From: Kaistia adipata DSM 17808
GTDB lineage: Bacteria; Pseudomonadota; Alphaproteobacteria; Rhizobiales; Kaistiaceae
Reading direction: 5' to 3'
Length of the DNA: 64,000 nt
Assembly: GCF_000423225.1 (NCBI RefSeq)
Contig: NZ_KE383992.1
Span: forward strand, 544,541-608,540
The notes beneath the pieces were generated by a model. It worked only from the letters and a program-made list of their open reading frames with translations. It searched no databases and was not told the DNA's origin. Below, piece by piece: positions 55,391 through 63,873 of this stretch. Position 1 is the first letter of the stretch. The number at the start of each line of letters is the position of its first letter. Position numbers and translations under genes: made by a program.

Positions 55391-56416
55391 ATGCCCTCCA
55401 TGCCTGCCGCGCCTTCGGGCGATCTCGTCGCTCCGACTGACGCCGCGCGGGGGATTCCGCGTCTGATCGATGCCGCCGTCGAGGTGCGTCACTGGCGCTC
55501 GGCGTACGCCTTCCGGGCCGAACTCGGCGTCCGGCCGCGCGTCGCGCTGCCGGTCAGCTACAACGACAAGATGTTCTGGCGCCGGATCTTCGATCGCAAT
55601 CCAGCCTTCGTCGGCTATTGCGACAAGCTCGCCACCAAGGAAATCTTCCGTCGCCACGCGCCCGATCTCGCCCTGGCGCGGACGATCTGGACAGGGTCGG
55701 ATCCGGCCGAATTGCCGGATGCGCTGCGCCGCTCCGATGTCGTGGTGAAGATGAACGCCGGCTGCGCCCGCAACTGGTTCTTCCATGAGCGGCCGGACGA
55801 CGAGGCGGCGTTCCGGAAAACATGCCGGCGCTGGCTTTCGCGTCCCTACGGGCGTCGCTATGGCGAATGGGCCTATGGCGAGGTGATCCCGCGCCTGTTC
55901 GCGGAGGAGGTCCTGATGCCGGACCCCCGCGGCATGGACGAGATCAAGGTGCACCTCTTCTCCGGCGAGGTCTTCTACGCCCTGGTCTATCGTGGCGAGA
56001 AACTGCCGACCGGGCTTTCGGGCATCTTCGACGCGACCGGGCGGCGCCTGCGCGTGACCAACACGCTGGTGGCGCGCAATCCGGCGCGGGCCTTGTCCGG
56101 TTCCTACCGCGTGCCGGACTGCTATGGCGAGGCGATGCGGGTGGCGCGGCGCGTCGCGGCGGGAACCGACTATCTGCGGGTCGATTTCATGGTCGTCGAC
56201 GGCAAGCTGCATGGCGGCGAGATCACGCCCTATCCGACCGCCGGGCTGATGACGAATTCGGATCCGGCCGTGCTCGCGGCGATGGGGAGGTGCTGGGATC
56301 TCCGCCAGTCCTGGTTCCTGTCGACGCCGCAGGACGGATGGCGCGCCGCCTATCAGCGGCGGCTGCGCCGCCATGTCGACGCGCTCGGCAGCGACCCGGT
56401 TCCCACGCTCGCCTGA
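55391..56416 (+). CDS. TupA-like ATP-grasp family protein
   Basis: 341 aa. VSYNDKMFWRRIFDRNP and CDKLATKEIFRRH are the opening signature of the TupA-like ATP-grasp family, and VVVKMNAGCARNWFF, LRVDFMVVDGKLHGGEITPYP (nucleotide and metal contacts, Asp and Glu) follow. Members add amino acids or make amide/peptide-like bonds in cell-surface polymers such as teichuronopeptides. No glycosyltransferase or polymer genes adjoin it, so its substrate here is unknown. The ATG at 55391 is preferred over a TTG six bases earlier. Single gene with a terminator before it. Confidence 0.85.
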   Translation: MPSMPAAPSGDLVAPTDAARGIPRLIDAAVEVRHWRSAYAFRAELGVRPRVALPVSYNDKMFWRRIFDRNPAFVGYCDKLATKEIFRRHAPDLALARTIWTGSDPAELPDALRRSDVVVKMNAGCARNWFFHERPDDEAAFRKTCRRWLSRPYGRRYGEWAYGEVIPRLFAEEVLMPDPRGMDEIKVHLFSGEVFYALVYRGEKLPTGLSGIFDATGRRLRVTNTLVARNPARALSGSYRVPDCYGEAMRVARRVAAGTDYLRVDFMVVDGKLHGGEITPYPTAGLMTNSDPAVLAAMGRCWDLRQSWFLSTPQDGWRAAYQRRLRRHVDALGSDPVPTLA

Positions 56417-56526
56417 GCCGCGCGCCCGGCCCTCGTCACGGCCGGGGCGGGTGTTTCACGTGTGACGAAATCCGCGGCGCGCGCGCCGGCGTCGTGGCCC
56501 GGCGCAAATAAGCTCGATCTCCCGGT

Positions 56527-56554
56527 TTGACTTTCGCGTCGGTCGGCTTATGTC
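56527..56554 (+). promoter_or_regulatory. Candidate promoter of the leader/rnk transcript
   Basis: TTGACT (56527-56532), 16-bp spacer, TATGTC (56549-56554). Confidence 0.5.
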
Positions 56555-56563
56555 TGTTGGACC

Positions 56564-56629
56564 ATGCTGACCTATTCGACCTTTCGCCGTTCCCTGCACC
56601 ATGCGGGTTTTCTGATCGCGGGCCACTAG
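56564..56629 (+). CDS. Possible 21-aa leader peptide upstream of rnk
   Basis: A short open frame from ATG (56564) to TAG reads MLTYSTFRRSLHHAGFLIAG plus His. It lies just after a promoter-like sequence and just before two mutually exclusive hairpins. No strong ribosome site is visible (TTGGACC precedes). Treated as a candidate; nothing shows it is translated. Confidence 0.35.
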   Translation: MLTYSTFRRSLHHAGFLIAGH

Positions 56630-56670
56630 CCCCGGGTTCGGCGCGTCTTCGCCCCGGACACGGGGTTTGT
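56630..56670 (+). promoter_or_regulatory. Candidate attenuator hairpins after the short leader frame
   Basis: CCGGG (56632-56636) can pair with CCCGG (56653-56657), or CCCCG (56652-56656) can pair with CGGGG (56661-56665) over GACA and be followed by TTTGT. The two cannot coexist. The rest of the 494-bp gene-free gap (56417-56910) holds a GC-rich dyad at about 56724-56745 and otherwise nothing recognisable. Confidence 0.35.
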
Positions 56671-56910
56671 GCCAGCATAACCTTCAACACATTCCAGGAA
56701 GTCGGTCTCTTTCTGCCCTAGGGCGCCTTGGCGTCCGCCAGGCGGGGCCGATCCAGCCACACGCCCCGGAACATTGTCGCGCGCGGCGATGTCCGGACGC
56801 ATTCATTCTCGATCCGTACTGCTCTTCCCAACGGGGGCAGGGCGATGGAAGATCAATTCGGGACCCGCGTCGCTTGCGAGCAGGTGCGGTCCAATTTGGA
56901 GACGAAGACC

Positions 56911-57324
56911 ATGACCACGCGCAGCGCCGGCCGCCTGAAGCCTCGCATCACGATCCTCGCCGCCGACCACGAGCGGCTGTCGACGCTGGCGCGCGCGGCG
57001 GCCAACACCCATCCCGATGTTTCGGCGATCCTGACCGAGGAACTCGACCGGGCCCGCGTCGTCGCCGATGCCAAGCGCGCGCATCCCTTCGTGCGGATGG
57101 GGCATGTCGTCGAATATCGCGACGACACCGCCGGCACGGTCCGCAAGGTCACGCTCGTCTATCCCGAGGATGCCGATATCGGCCAGGGTAAGATCTCCGT
57201 CCTCACCCCGATCGGCGCGGCGCTGATCGGCGTCGGCGTCGACGAATCGATCAGCTGGGAGACGCGCAATGGCGAGCTGAAGCGCCTGACCGTCCTCCAG
57301 GTCGGCGACGCAGCGAGCGCCTGA
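56911..57324 (+). CDS. rnk: Nucleoside diphosphate kinase regulator Rnk (GreA/GreB C-terminal domain protein)
   Basis: 137 aa. An N-terminal helical stretch KPRITILAADHERLSTLARAAA, then the GreA/B C-terminal fold with RMGHVVEYRDDTAGTVRKVTLVYPEDADIGQGKISVLTPIGAALIGV, the Rnk signature. Rnk binds RNA polymerase and raises nucleoside diphosphate kinase levels, without the Gre coiled coil. The ATG at 56911 fits the family length and has GGAG 9 bases upstream; an ATG at 56845 with GGGGGCAGGG would add 22 aa. Single gene, preceded by a possible leader region. Confidence 0.9.
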   Translation: MTTRSAGRLKPRITILAADHERLSTLARAAANTHPDVSAILTEELDRARVVADAKRAHPFVRMGHVVEYRDDTAGTVRKVTLVYPEDADIGQGKISVLTPIGAALIGVGVDESISWETRNGELKRLTVLQVGDAASA

Positions 57325-57381
57325 TGCGCGATCGCGCCGCGCCTCCGTCCGGTCCTCGGCGCTAAAGGCGGGGGGAACGTC

Positions 57382-59388
57382 ATGGATGGCTGGCTGCAGG
57401 CGCTTGTCGACTTCATCGCCGCGCATCCGCACTGGGCGGGCCTGCTGGTGTTCGTCACCGCGATGGCGGAGTCGATCGCCGTCGTCGGCATGATCGTGCC
57501 GGGATCGGCGATCCTGATCGCGATCGGCGCCGTCGCCGGCCTCGGCGACCTGTCGCTCTGGCCGGTTCTGGTCTGGGCGACGCTCGGGGCGATCGCCGGC
57601 GACGGGCTCTCCTACTGGCTCGGCCATCGCTACAAGGAGCGGATCCGGACGATCCCCGCCCTCCGCGCCCGCCCGGAGCTCTTCACCAAGGGCGAGGCGT
57701 TCTTCGTGCGCCATGGCGCGCTCAGCGTGGCGATCGGCCGGTTTGTCCCCGGCGTGCGCGCCGTCATCCCGCTCATTGCCGGCATCGCCGGCATGCGGCC
57801 GTTCCCGTTCTACGTCGTCAACGTGCTCTCCGCCCTGGTCTGGGCGCCGGCCCATATCCTGCCCGGCGCCGGCGTCGGGCTGGCGCTCGGCGTGCTCGGT
57901 TCCATCGCCGGCCGGCTCGTCGCCATTCTCGTCGCGGCGCTGCTGCTTGTCGCCATCGCGATCTGGGCGGTGCGGGTCGCGCTGCGCTGGGTGCTGCCCG
58001 GGCTCGAGCGGCATTATCGTGCCTTCATCGACGCCGCGAAGCGGCGCGACACGCGGATCGACCGCGTGCTGGTGGCGCTGTTCGATCCCGACGATCCCGG
58101 GACGTCGACGCTGCTGGTGATGGGCACGGTGGCGATCGCGCTCGCCGCCGCCTTCTTGTCGCTGGCCGAAGACGTCTTCATGCGCGAGCAGGTCACGCGC
58201 ATGGATTCCGCCGTCAGCACGCTGGTGCAGGGCTGGCGGACGCCGCGCCTCGACGCTGTGATGATCGCGATCACCAGCCTCGGCGACGGCGTCGTTATCA
58301 TCGCCGTGCTGGTCGCGGCGGTGATCTGGCTCGTCGCCCACCGTCGGCGCAAGCTCGCCGCCGGGTTGGTCGTGACGATGGCGCTGGCCGCACTCGCCGT
58401 GCCGCTCCTGAAGAGCGCCCTCGTCGTGCCGCGCCCGATCGATCTCTATGCCGGGGCCGACGCCTTCAGCTTTCCGAGCGGCCACGCCACGCACGCCGCC
58501 GCGCTCTATCTGTCGCTCGCCTGGCTGGCGACGCACAATGCCGCGCTGCGCTGGAAGATCCTCGGCTTCGTGCTCGCCGGCCTGCTGGTCGGCGCGATCG
58601 CCGTGTCGCGCGTCTATCTGGCGGCGCACTGGCCGTCGGATGTGCTGGCCGGCCTGGCGCTGGGATCGATGCTGGCGGCGCTCTACGCGCTCGTCTTCCG
58701 CCGGCTCGATATCCGCTCGATGCGGCCGCTCCGGCTGGTGGCGCTGGTGGTCGCCGTGCTGGCGGTCGGCGGCGGTCTTCGCATCCAGACCCATTTTCCC
58801 GCGGCCTGGGAAGCCTATCGGCCGCGCGTCGCCGAGACGATGGTGGCGGCTTCGCTCTGGCGCGATCACGACTGGGCGCAGTTTGCCGCCGACCGCTGGG
58901 AGCTCGACGGCTCCGATGGCGGCGCGTTGACGCTGCAGTCGGATCTCGATCCGGCGCGGCTTGGCGCGGCCCTCGCCGCCGCCGGCTGGGAGCCCGCGCT
59001 GGCCGACGATCTCGCCGGCGCGGTCCGCTTCCTGTCGCCGCAACCGTCGATCGACGCGCTCCCGCCGCTGCCGCTGACCCATGCCGGCCGCTTCGCCGCG
59101 CTGACGCTGGTTCGCCCGCTCGAGGCGGACAGCCGCCTGGTGATGCGGTTCTGGCCGACGACCGCCTTCGCCGAGGCCGGTCCCCGGCGCGACCGCATCC
59201 TGCTGGGCTCGGTCAGCGAGGAACGCCTCCGCCGTCCGCTCGGCTTCGCGTCGCTGCTGCGCGAGCGCGAGCTGGCGCCGGCCGTCCAGCTCGCCCTGCT
59301 GGGCCCGAACCCGGCCTTGCCTGGCGTCGCGCTGCTGCCCCGGGAATCGGCTGGCCGGCACGTCCTGCTGCTCGCGCGCCCCGACTGA
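57382..59388 (+). CDS. Fusion protein: DedA family, PAP2 phosphatase, LssY-like C-terminal domain
   Basis: 668 aa, three domains. Residues 1-200 are a DedA/SNARE-associated membrane protein (VFVTAMAESIAVVGMIVPG; GRFVPGVRAVIPLIAG). Residues 210-435 are a PAP2 lipid phosphatase with all motifs: KSALVVPRP near 344, PSGH near 366 and SRVYLAAHWPSDV near 409. Residues 440-668 resemble LssY-C (a soluble domain with PRRDRILLGS). The protein has more than ten membrane segments. Flippase-type DedA plus phosphatase suggests undecaprenyl-phosphate or phosphatidate recycling in the inner membrane, as an inference. GGGGGAA precedes the ATG at 57382. Confidence 0.9.
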   Translation: MDGWLQALVDFIAAHPHWAGLLVFVTAMAESIAVVGMIVPGSAILIAIGAVAGLGDLSLWPVLVWATLGAIAGDGLSYWLGHRYKERIRTIPALRARPELFTKGEAFFVRHGALSVAIGRFVPGVRAVIPLIAGIAGMRPFPFYVVNVLSALVWAPAHILPGAGVGLALGVLGSIAGRLVAILVAALLLVAIAIWAVRVALRWVLPGLERHYRAFIDAAKRRDTRIDRVLVALFDPDDPGTSTLLVMGTVAIALAAAFLSLAEDVFMREQVTRMDSAVSTLVQGWRTPRLDAVMIAITSLGDGVVIIAVLVAAVIWLVAHRRRKLAAGLVVTMALAALAVPLLKSALVVPRPIDLYAGADAFSFPSGHATHAAALYLSLAWLATHNAALRWKILGFVLAGLLVGAIAVSRVYLAAHWPSDVLAGLALGSMLAALYALVFRRLDIRSMRPLRLVALVVAVLAVGGGLRIQTHFPAAWEAYRPRVAETMVAASLWRDHDWAQFAADRWELDGSDGGALTLQSDLDPARLGAALAAAGWEPALADDLAGAVRFLSPQPSIDALPPLPLTHAGRFAALTLVRPLEADSRLVMRFWPTTAFAEAGPRRDRILLGSVSEERLRRPLGFASLLRERELAPAVQLALLGPNPALPGVALLPRESAGRHVLLLARPD

Positions 59389-59410
59389 GCAAGCCGGGCC
59401 TCCGCCTTCT

Positions 59411-60283
59411 CTATCTCAGGCCGAGTTCGCGCAGACGCTCGTCCATGTAGCTGCCGGCGGTGTGGCGTTCCGACAGCGCCACCTCGGGGCGCGGCTGCAG
59501 GAAGAGCGGCAGCGACAGGCGCGAACGGCGCGCGCCGTCGTCGCTCGGATTGACGACCCTGTGCGTGGTCGACCGGTAATAGCCGCGCGAGGCTTCCTGC
59601 AGCATGTCGCCGACATTGACGATGAGTGTGCCGGGGTCGGCCGGGACGTCGATCCAGCGGCCCGATCGGGTCAGGAGCTGCAGGCCGCGCTCGTTCGAGG
59701 CGGGCACGACGGTCAGGAGGTTGATGTCCTCATGCGCCGCGGCCCGGACGGCGCCCGCTTCCTCGCTGCCGGTCAGGGGCGGATAGCGCAGCACGCGCAG
59801 CAGCGTCGTCGGGCTCTCGCGGATCATCGAGGCGAGCGGCATCGGAAAGCGGTCGGTCACCTCCGCCGGCGTGTTGGCCTCGACCCAGGACAGCAATTCG
59901 CCGGCGAAGTCGCTGGCGATCTCGAAATAGCGCCGCGCCGCGCCCGAGACCTCGCCCGGATAGCGGCCCCAGGGAAACAGGTGGAAGAACTCCTTCAGGT
60001 CGCGCTTGTCATTGCCCTTGGCCGTCTCGGAGACGGTGGCGGGGAAGAAGCCATCCAGACGCGTCGGGTCGAAGGCATAGGCGTGCTTCGCATCGCTCTC
60101 GAAGAAGGCGAGCCACTCGGCATGGATCGTCTGCACCAGCTCGCGCGGGATCGGGTGCCTGCGGATCACGGCGAAGCCGGTGCGTCGCAGCGATTCGGTG
60201 AACAGGACCGGCGCGTAGGGATCGTCATAGGACAGGGCGGTGACGCCGTCGTCGATGCGGTGCACGGGATTGAGCTTGGCCAA
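59411..60283 (-). CDS. 2-oxoglutarate/Fe(II)-dependent oxygenase, isopenicillin N synthase-like
   Basis: 290 aa. A DIOX-N region (YAPVLFTESLRRTGFAVIRRHPI) precedes the 2OG-Fe(II) jelly roll. Iron ligands are the His and Asp of AAAHEDINLLTV and a later His in TTHRVVNP; the 2-oxoglutarate Arg is in SRLSLPLF. No substrate can be assigned; plant and bacterial relatives modify hormones, amino acids or antibiotics. The start is a TTG at 60283 with AAGGAAG six bases upstream. Converges on the DedA-PAP2 fusion gene. Confidence 0.88.
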   Translation of the reverse strand: MAKLNPVHRIDDGVTALSYDDPYAPVLFTESLRRTGFAVIRRHPIPRELVQTIHAEWLAFFESDAKHAYAFDPTRLDGFFPATVSETAKGNDKRDLKEFFHLFPWGRYPGEVSGAARRYFEIASDFAGELLSWVEANTPAEVTDRFPMPLASMIRESPTTLLRVLRYPPLTGSEEAGAVRAAAHEDINLLTVVPASNERGLQLLTRSGRWIDVPADPGTLIVNVGDMLQEASRGYYRSTTHRVVNPSDDGARRSRLSLPLFLQPRPEVALSERHTAGSYMDERLRELGLR

Positions 60284-60463
60284 GGGACGCTTCCTTTCGC
60301 AGACAGGGCATCGCAACCAATGCTTGCTTTCGTCGGATCGATACCACCCCTGGCGGATTCCGCAATGATCGATGTCACACTGGCGCCGACCGTGCCGTCG
60401 ATCCGCGGCATCCTGTCATTCGGGCCTCGCCGGATGGCTGTGGGCCCGCTGCAACAGGCCCCT

Positions 60464-60499
60464 CGAATGGTGAATTGGACCGGTCGTCCAAACCATTCG
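60464..60499. promoter_or_regulatory. Interrupted 36-bp dyad upstream of the second ftsK
   Basis: CGAATGGT (60464-60471) pairs with ACCATTCG (60492-60499), and TTGGAC (60475-60480) pairs with GTCCAA (60486-60491) inside. It is 74 bp upstream of the start codon in an otherwise unremarkable 289-bp gap, a candidate operator or RNA hairpin. Confidence 0.5.
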
Positions 60500-60572
60500 T
60501 TAACGCTGTTCTTCGTATCCCTGAGCGACCAGCAACGGTCGGCCAGACCGCGTATCAGGGTCAGCGACAAAC

Positions 60573-63299
60573 ATGCGTTCTTCCAACAGGCCTCCCCAGT
60601 TCACCACCATCCATGCCGTCGATCCGACGAGCCGTTCCTACCGCGATCGGGAGGCGCCCTCCCATCCGGTGCAGACGCGCTCGGCCGCTCCGCCGGCATC
60701 GCGCGACGAGCCGGTCCTGGGACCGGACGGGGAGCCGCTGCCGACCTGGCTGCAGCCCTTCACCGCCGGCATGAATGCGCGCTTCACCCGCACGCCGGAT
60801 TATCTGCGCCGTCCCCGCCAGGCCGAGCCCGAGGTCGAGCTCGCGGCGGAAGCCGAGGTGGTGGCCGATGTCACCGTCGAGCCCGTCGTCGAGGCGATCG
60901 CTCCCGAGGTTCTCGTGGCTCCCGAGGCTCCCGTTCTCGTCGTCGACGAGCCGGTGACCGAGCCGGTCGCGGCCGCCCCCGAGATCGTCGAGCCGGCCGC
61001 GGCGCTCGTCGCCTCCAACCCGGCTCCGACGCCGCCGGTCGCCAGCCTGCTCGCCGCCTTCGCGCCGCGTGCCGCCACGACCATCCTGGCCGTGCCCGCG
61101 CCGGTCGCCGGGGCGCCAGAGCCCGCCGTGGAGCCTACCGCTCCCGTGGCCGAAATCGCCGCCGTCGTCGCGCCCGCCGCGCCGGAGGCGCCCGCCGCCG
61201 AGGCGGACCGGGCACGCGAGCTCGCCGCCGCCGCCCAGCCCTCGAACATCCGTCGCCTCGAGCGCCTGATCCAGGTTGGCCGGTCGACGCCGGTGCCGGG
61301 CACCGTCGTCGGTCAGGCCGAGCGCTCCACCGCGCCCGAGGGCCGCGTCAGCCGCCCGGTCGCGCCGGCTCCGCGTGCCCCCGTTCCGCCCGCCGTGGTC
61401 GCGCCGGTTTCGGCCGAGCCCGCCCCCGTGGCGCCGGAGCCCGTCGCCGCCGCGCAGCCCGTCGTCCCGGAAGCGCCGGCGCCGGTGGTGCATGCCGATG
61501 GCTCCGTCGAGGCGACCATCCGCGTCTGGTTCGAGTGGCCGCGCGCCGTCGCGCCGACCCTCTCGCTCGGCGAACGCGCCCGCAAGGCGCGCTGGGAGCG
61601 GCGTGGCCAGCTCGTGGCGTCGGCGGCGCCCGCCGCGCTCGCCGTCGTCGCGCCGCAGCCTGCGCCCGCCGATGACAAGCCGGTTGCCCCTGTCGCCGTC
61701 GCCCCTGTCGCGGCGCCCGTCGCCGAGGCCGTTTCCCCGGTCGAGCCCGTCCGGGCCGAGACGACCGTCTCCTTCCATGCCGGCGAATACGAGCTGCCGC
61801 CGCTCGAGCTGCTGGCCGAGCCGCCGGTGACCGAGCCGCCCTTCGAGCTCTCGGCCGAGTATCTCGACCAGAACTCGACCTTCCTGCAGCAGACGCTGCG
61901 CGATTTCGGCGTGCGTGGCGAGATCATCGACGCCAATCCCGGCCCGGTCGTGACGCTTTACGAGCTGGAGCCGGCGCCCGGCACCAAGTCGTCGCGCGTC
62001 ATCGGCCTCTCCGGCGACATCGCCCGCTCGATGAGCGCGGTATCGGCGCGTGTCGCCGTGGTCGAGGGCCGTAATGTCATCGGCATCGAGCTGCCCAACC
62101 AGACCCGCGAGACGGTCTGGCTGCGCGAGCTGATGGCGAGCGAGGCGTTCGCGGAAGCGAAGGCCAAGCTCGGTCTCTGCCTCGGCAAGACGATCGGCGG
62201 CGAGCCGGTCATCGCCGATCTCGCCCGTATGCCGCATCTGCTCGTCGCCGGCACCACCGGCTCGGGCAAGTCGGTCGCCATCAACACCATGATCCTGTCG
62301 CTGCTCTACCGGCACCGCCCGGAAGAGTGCCGGCTGATCATGATCGATCCGAAGATGCTGGAGCTCTCCGTCTACGAGGGCATCCCGCACCTGCTGACGC
62401 CGGTCGTCACCGACCCGAAGAAGGCGGTCACCGCGCTCAAATGGGCGGTGCGCGAGATGGAGGAGCGCTATCGCAAGATGTCGCGCCTCGGCGTGCGCAA
62501 CATCGACGGCTATAATGTCCGTGTCGCCGAGGCCCGCGCCAATGGCGAGGTCATCACCCGCATCGTCGAGACCGGCTTCGACCGCTCGACCGGCGAGATG
62601 ACCCAGGAAGAGCAGGTGATGGACCTCACCCATCTGCCCTACATCGTCGTGATCATCGACGAGATGGCGGATCTGATGATGGTCGCCGGCAAGGACATCG
62701 AGAGCGCCGTCCAGCGTCTCGCCCAGATGGCCCGCGCCGCCGGCATCCACCTGGTCATGGCGACGCAGCGTCCCTCGGTCGACGTCATCACCGGCACGAT
62801 CAAGGCGAACTTCCCGACCCGCATCTCGTTCCAGGTCACGTCCAAGATCGACAGCCGCACCATCCTCGGCGAGATGGGCGCCGAGCAGCTGCTCGGCCAG
62901 GGCGACATGCTGTTCATGGCTGGTGGTGGCCGCATCCAGCGCGTGCACGGGCCGTTCGTCAGCGATCTCGAGGTCGAGCATGTCGTCGACCACCTGAAGC
63001 GCCAGGGCCGCCCGGAATATCTCGACGCCGTCACGGCCGGCGACGAGGAAGAGGAAGCGGCGGCGCCGGAAGAGGATGTCGCGGTGTTCGACAAGAGCGC
63101 CATGGGCGAGGAGGGCGATGCCTATGAGCAGGCGGTGGCGCTGGTGCTGCGCGACCGCAAGGCCTCCACTTCCTATATCCAGCGGCGCCTGCAGGTCGGC
63201 TACAACCGCGCCGCCTCGATCATGGAGCGCATGGAGCAGGAAGGCATCGTCGGCCCGGCCAATCACGCGGGCAAGCGCGAGATCTTCATGGAGCGCTAG
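60573..63299 (+). CDS. Second FtsK/SpoIIIE-type DNA translocase without membrane anchor
   Basis: 908 aa. No membrane segment is visible; the first about 410 residues are disordered and very rich in Ala, Pro, Val and Glu (residues about 80-400, runs of PV, APVA and EP). The motor follows with the alpha domain ([26 protein letters not shown]), Walker A GTTGSGKS near residue 562, Walker [14 protein letters not shown] and a complete gamma winged helix ([23 protein letters not shown]). The motor is almost identical to that of the membrane FtsK at 18994-21537. Role (soluble or tethered pump) is unproved. Terminator follows. Confidence 0.93.
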   Translation: MRSSNRPPQFTTIHAVDPTSRSYRDREAPSHPVQTRSAAPPASRDEPVLGPDGEPLPTWLQPFTAGMNARFTRTPDYLRRPRQAEPEVELAAEAEVVADVTVEPVVEAIAPEVLVAPEAPVLVVDEPVTEPVAAAPEIVEPAAALVASNPAPTPPVASLLAAFAPRAATTILAVPAPVAGAPEPAVEPTAPVAEIAAVVAPAAPEAPAAEADRARELAAAAQPSNIRRLERLIQVGRSTPVPGTVVGQAERSTAPEGRVSRPVAPAPRAPVPPAVVAPVSAEPAPVAPEPVAAAQPVVPEAPAPVVHADGSVEATIRVWFEWPRAVAPTLSLGERARKARWERRGQLVASAAPAALAVVAPQPAPADDKPVAPVAVAPVAAPVAEAVSPVEPVRAETTVSFHAGEYELPPLELLAEPPVTEPPFELSAEYLDQNSTFLQQTLRDFGVRGEIIDANPGPVVTLYELEPAPGTKSSRVIGLSGDIARSMSAVSARVAVVEGRNVIGIELPNQTRETVWLRELMASEAFAEAKAKLGLCLGKTIGGEPVIADLARMPHLLVAGTTGSGKSVAINTMILSLLYRHRPEECRLIMIDPKMLELSVYEGIPHLLTPVVTDPKKAVTALKWAVREMEERYRKMSRLGVRNIDGYNVRVAEARANGEVITRIVETGFDRSTGEMTQEEQVMDLTHLPYIVVIIDEMADLMMVAGKDIESAVQRLAQMARAAGIHLVMATQRPSVDVITGTIKANFPTRISFQVTSKIDSRTILGEMGAEQLLGQGDMLFMAGGGRIQRVHGPFVSDLEVEHVVDHLKRQGRPEYLDAVTAGDEEEEAAAPEEDVAVFDKSAMGEEGDAYEQAVALVLRDRKASTSYIQRRLQVGYNRAASIMERMEQEGIVGPANHAGKREIFMER

Positions 63300-63328
63300 G
63301 GGCACGGCCCCGCCCCCATTCCGACACG

Positions 63329-63355
63329 AACGGCGGCCCTCGGGCCGCCGTTTTT
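63329..63355 (+). terminator. Intrinsic terminator of the second ftsK
   Basis: CGGCGGCC (63331-63338) pairs with GGCCGCCG (63343-63350) over CTCG, extended by AA/TT, and is followed by TTTTT. Confidence 0.92.
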
Positions 63356-63360
63356 GCTTT

Positions 63361-63844
63361 TGCGCCTCTTTCTCTTGAACCGGGCCGGGCGACACCTGCG
63401 AGGCGTGGGCGCAACGTCGTCAGGGCGAGTGCCCGCCATCGTGGAAGAGGGAGGCCGTCCGGGGGAGGGGACGGCCGCCGGAGACGCTGCAAGCGCCGCG
63501 ACGCTGGCGCGCGGCGGCCCCGTCCGGAGCCGGACCCTGCCTGGAACAGGGCTTCATCCGTAGGCCTCCCTGGCGCGCCTGAGGGGCTGGTTCGCCATGC
63601 CTGCGGCGGGCGCATGGGAGCCATGCGCTGGCGCGTCCAAAGGGGTGGCGCGCCGAACGGAGCCCCCGGCGGGTGGCCTCACAGGCGCTGCCATCGGATC
63701 TCACGATGGTTAACGGAAATTAATGTTTTCAATGGGTTAGTCGGGAATGGCTGGGTTCTGCGGTTTGTTGGGTGGGGCTGGGTTGGTTGTCCACATGGCG
63801 GGATTTGGGTTGGCGGAAAAAGTTCGAATTGTCGGAAATTCGAG
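63361..63844. other. Gene-free region before an rRNA-type promoter
   Basis: No credible protein or RNA gene was found. The region contains GC-rich non-coding sequence, then a G/T-rich stretch at about 63730-63820 (TGGGTTGG-like runs), and A-rich sequence (GGAAAAAGTTCGAATTG, 63817-63833) that could be an UP element. Confidence 0.6.
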
Positions 63845-63873
63845 TTGACGGTTTCGGGAGCTGGGCCTATAAC
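63845..63873 (+). promoter_or_regulatory. Strong rRNA-operon-type promoter
   Basis: TTGACG (63845-63850), 17-bp spacer, TATAAC (63868-63873). The context CCTATAACCCGGCTC followed by an AAGAACGCGGGCGGC leader resembles rhizobial rrn leaders. No rRNA has started by base 64000, so the 16S gene would lie just beyond the window. Confidence 0.75.

Noticed and set aside
56452..56467. Third parS-like sequence TGTTTCACGTGTGACG
   Set aside because: The left half is perfect but the right half has three mismatches, and it lies 47 kb from parAB. Possibly a relic or chance; not annotated as a site.
60301..60316. N-terminal CPVC zinc-finger-like extension of the 2-oxoglutarate oxygenase
   Set aside because: It requires a TTG at 60316 without a ribosome site; the TTG at 60283 has AAGGAAG at good spacing and removes the Cys pair.
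59462..61675. 737-codon plus-strand frame spanning the oxygenase gene and the start of ftsK2
   Set aside because: It is antisense to the oxygenase and out of frame with ftsK2, with low-complexity shadow sequence.
63712..63727. CtrA-like box TTAACGGAAATTAAT upstream of the rRNA-type promoter
   Set aside because: The spacing between the two TTAA elements is 6, not 7, so it does not match the consensus.
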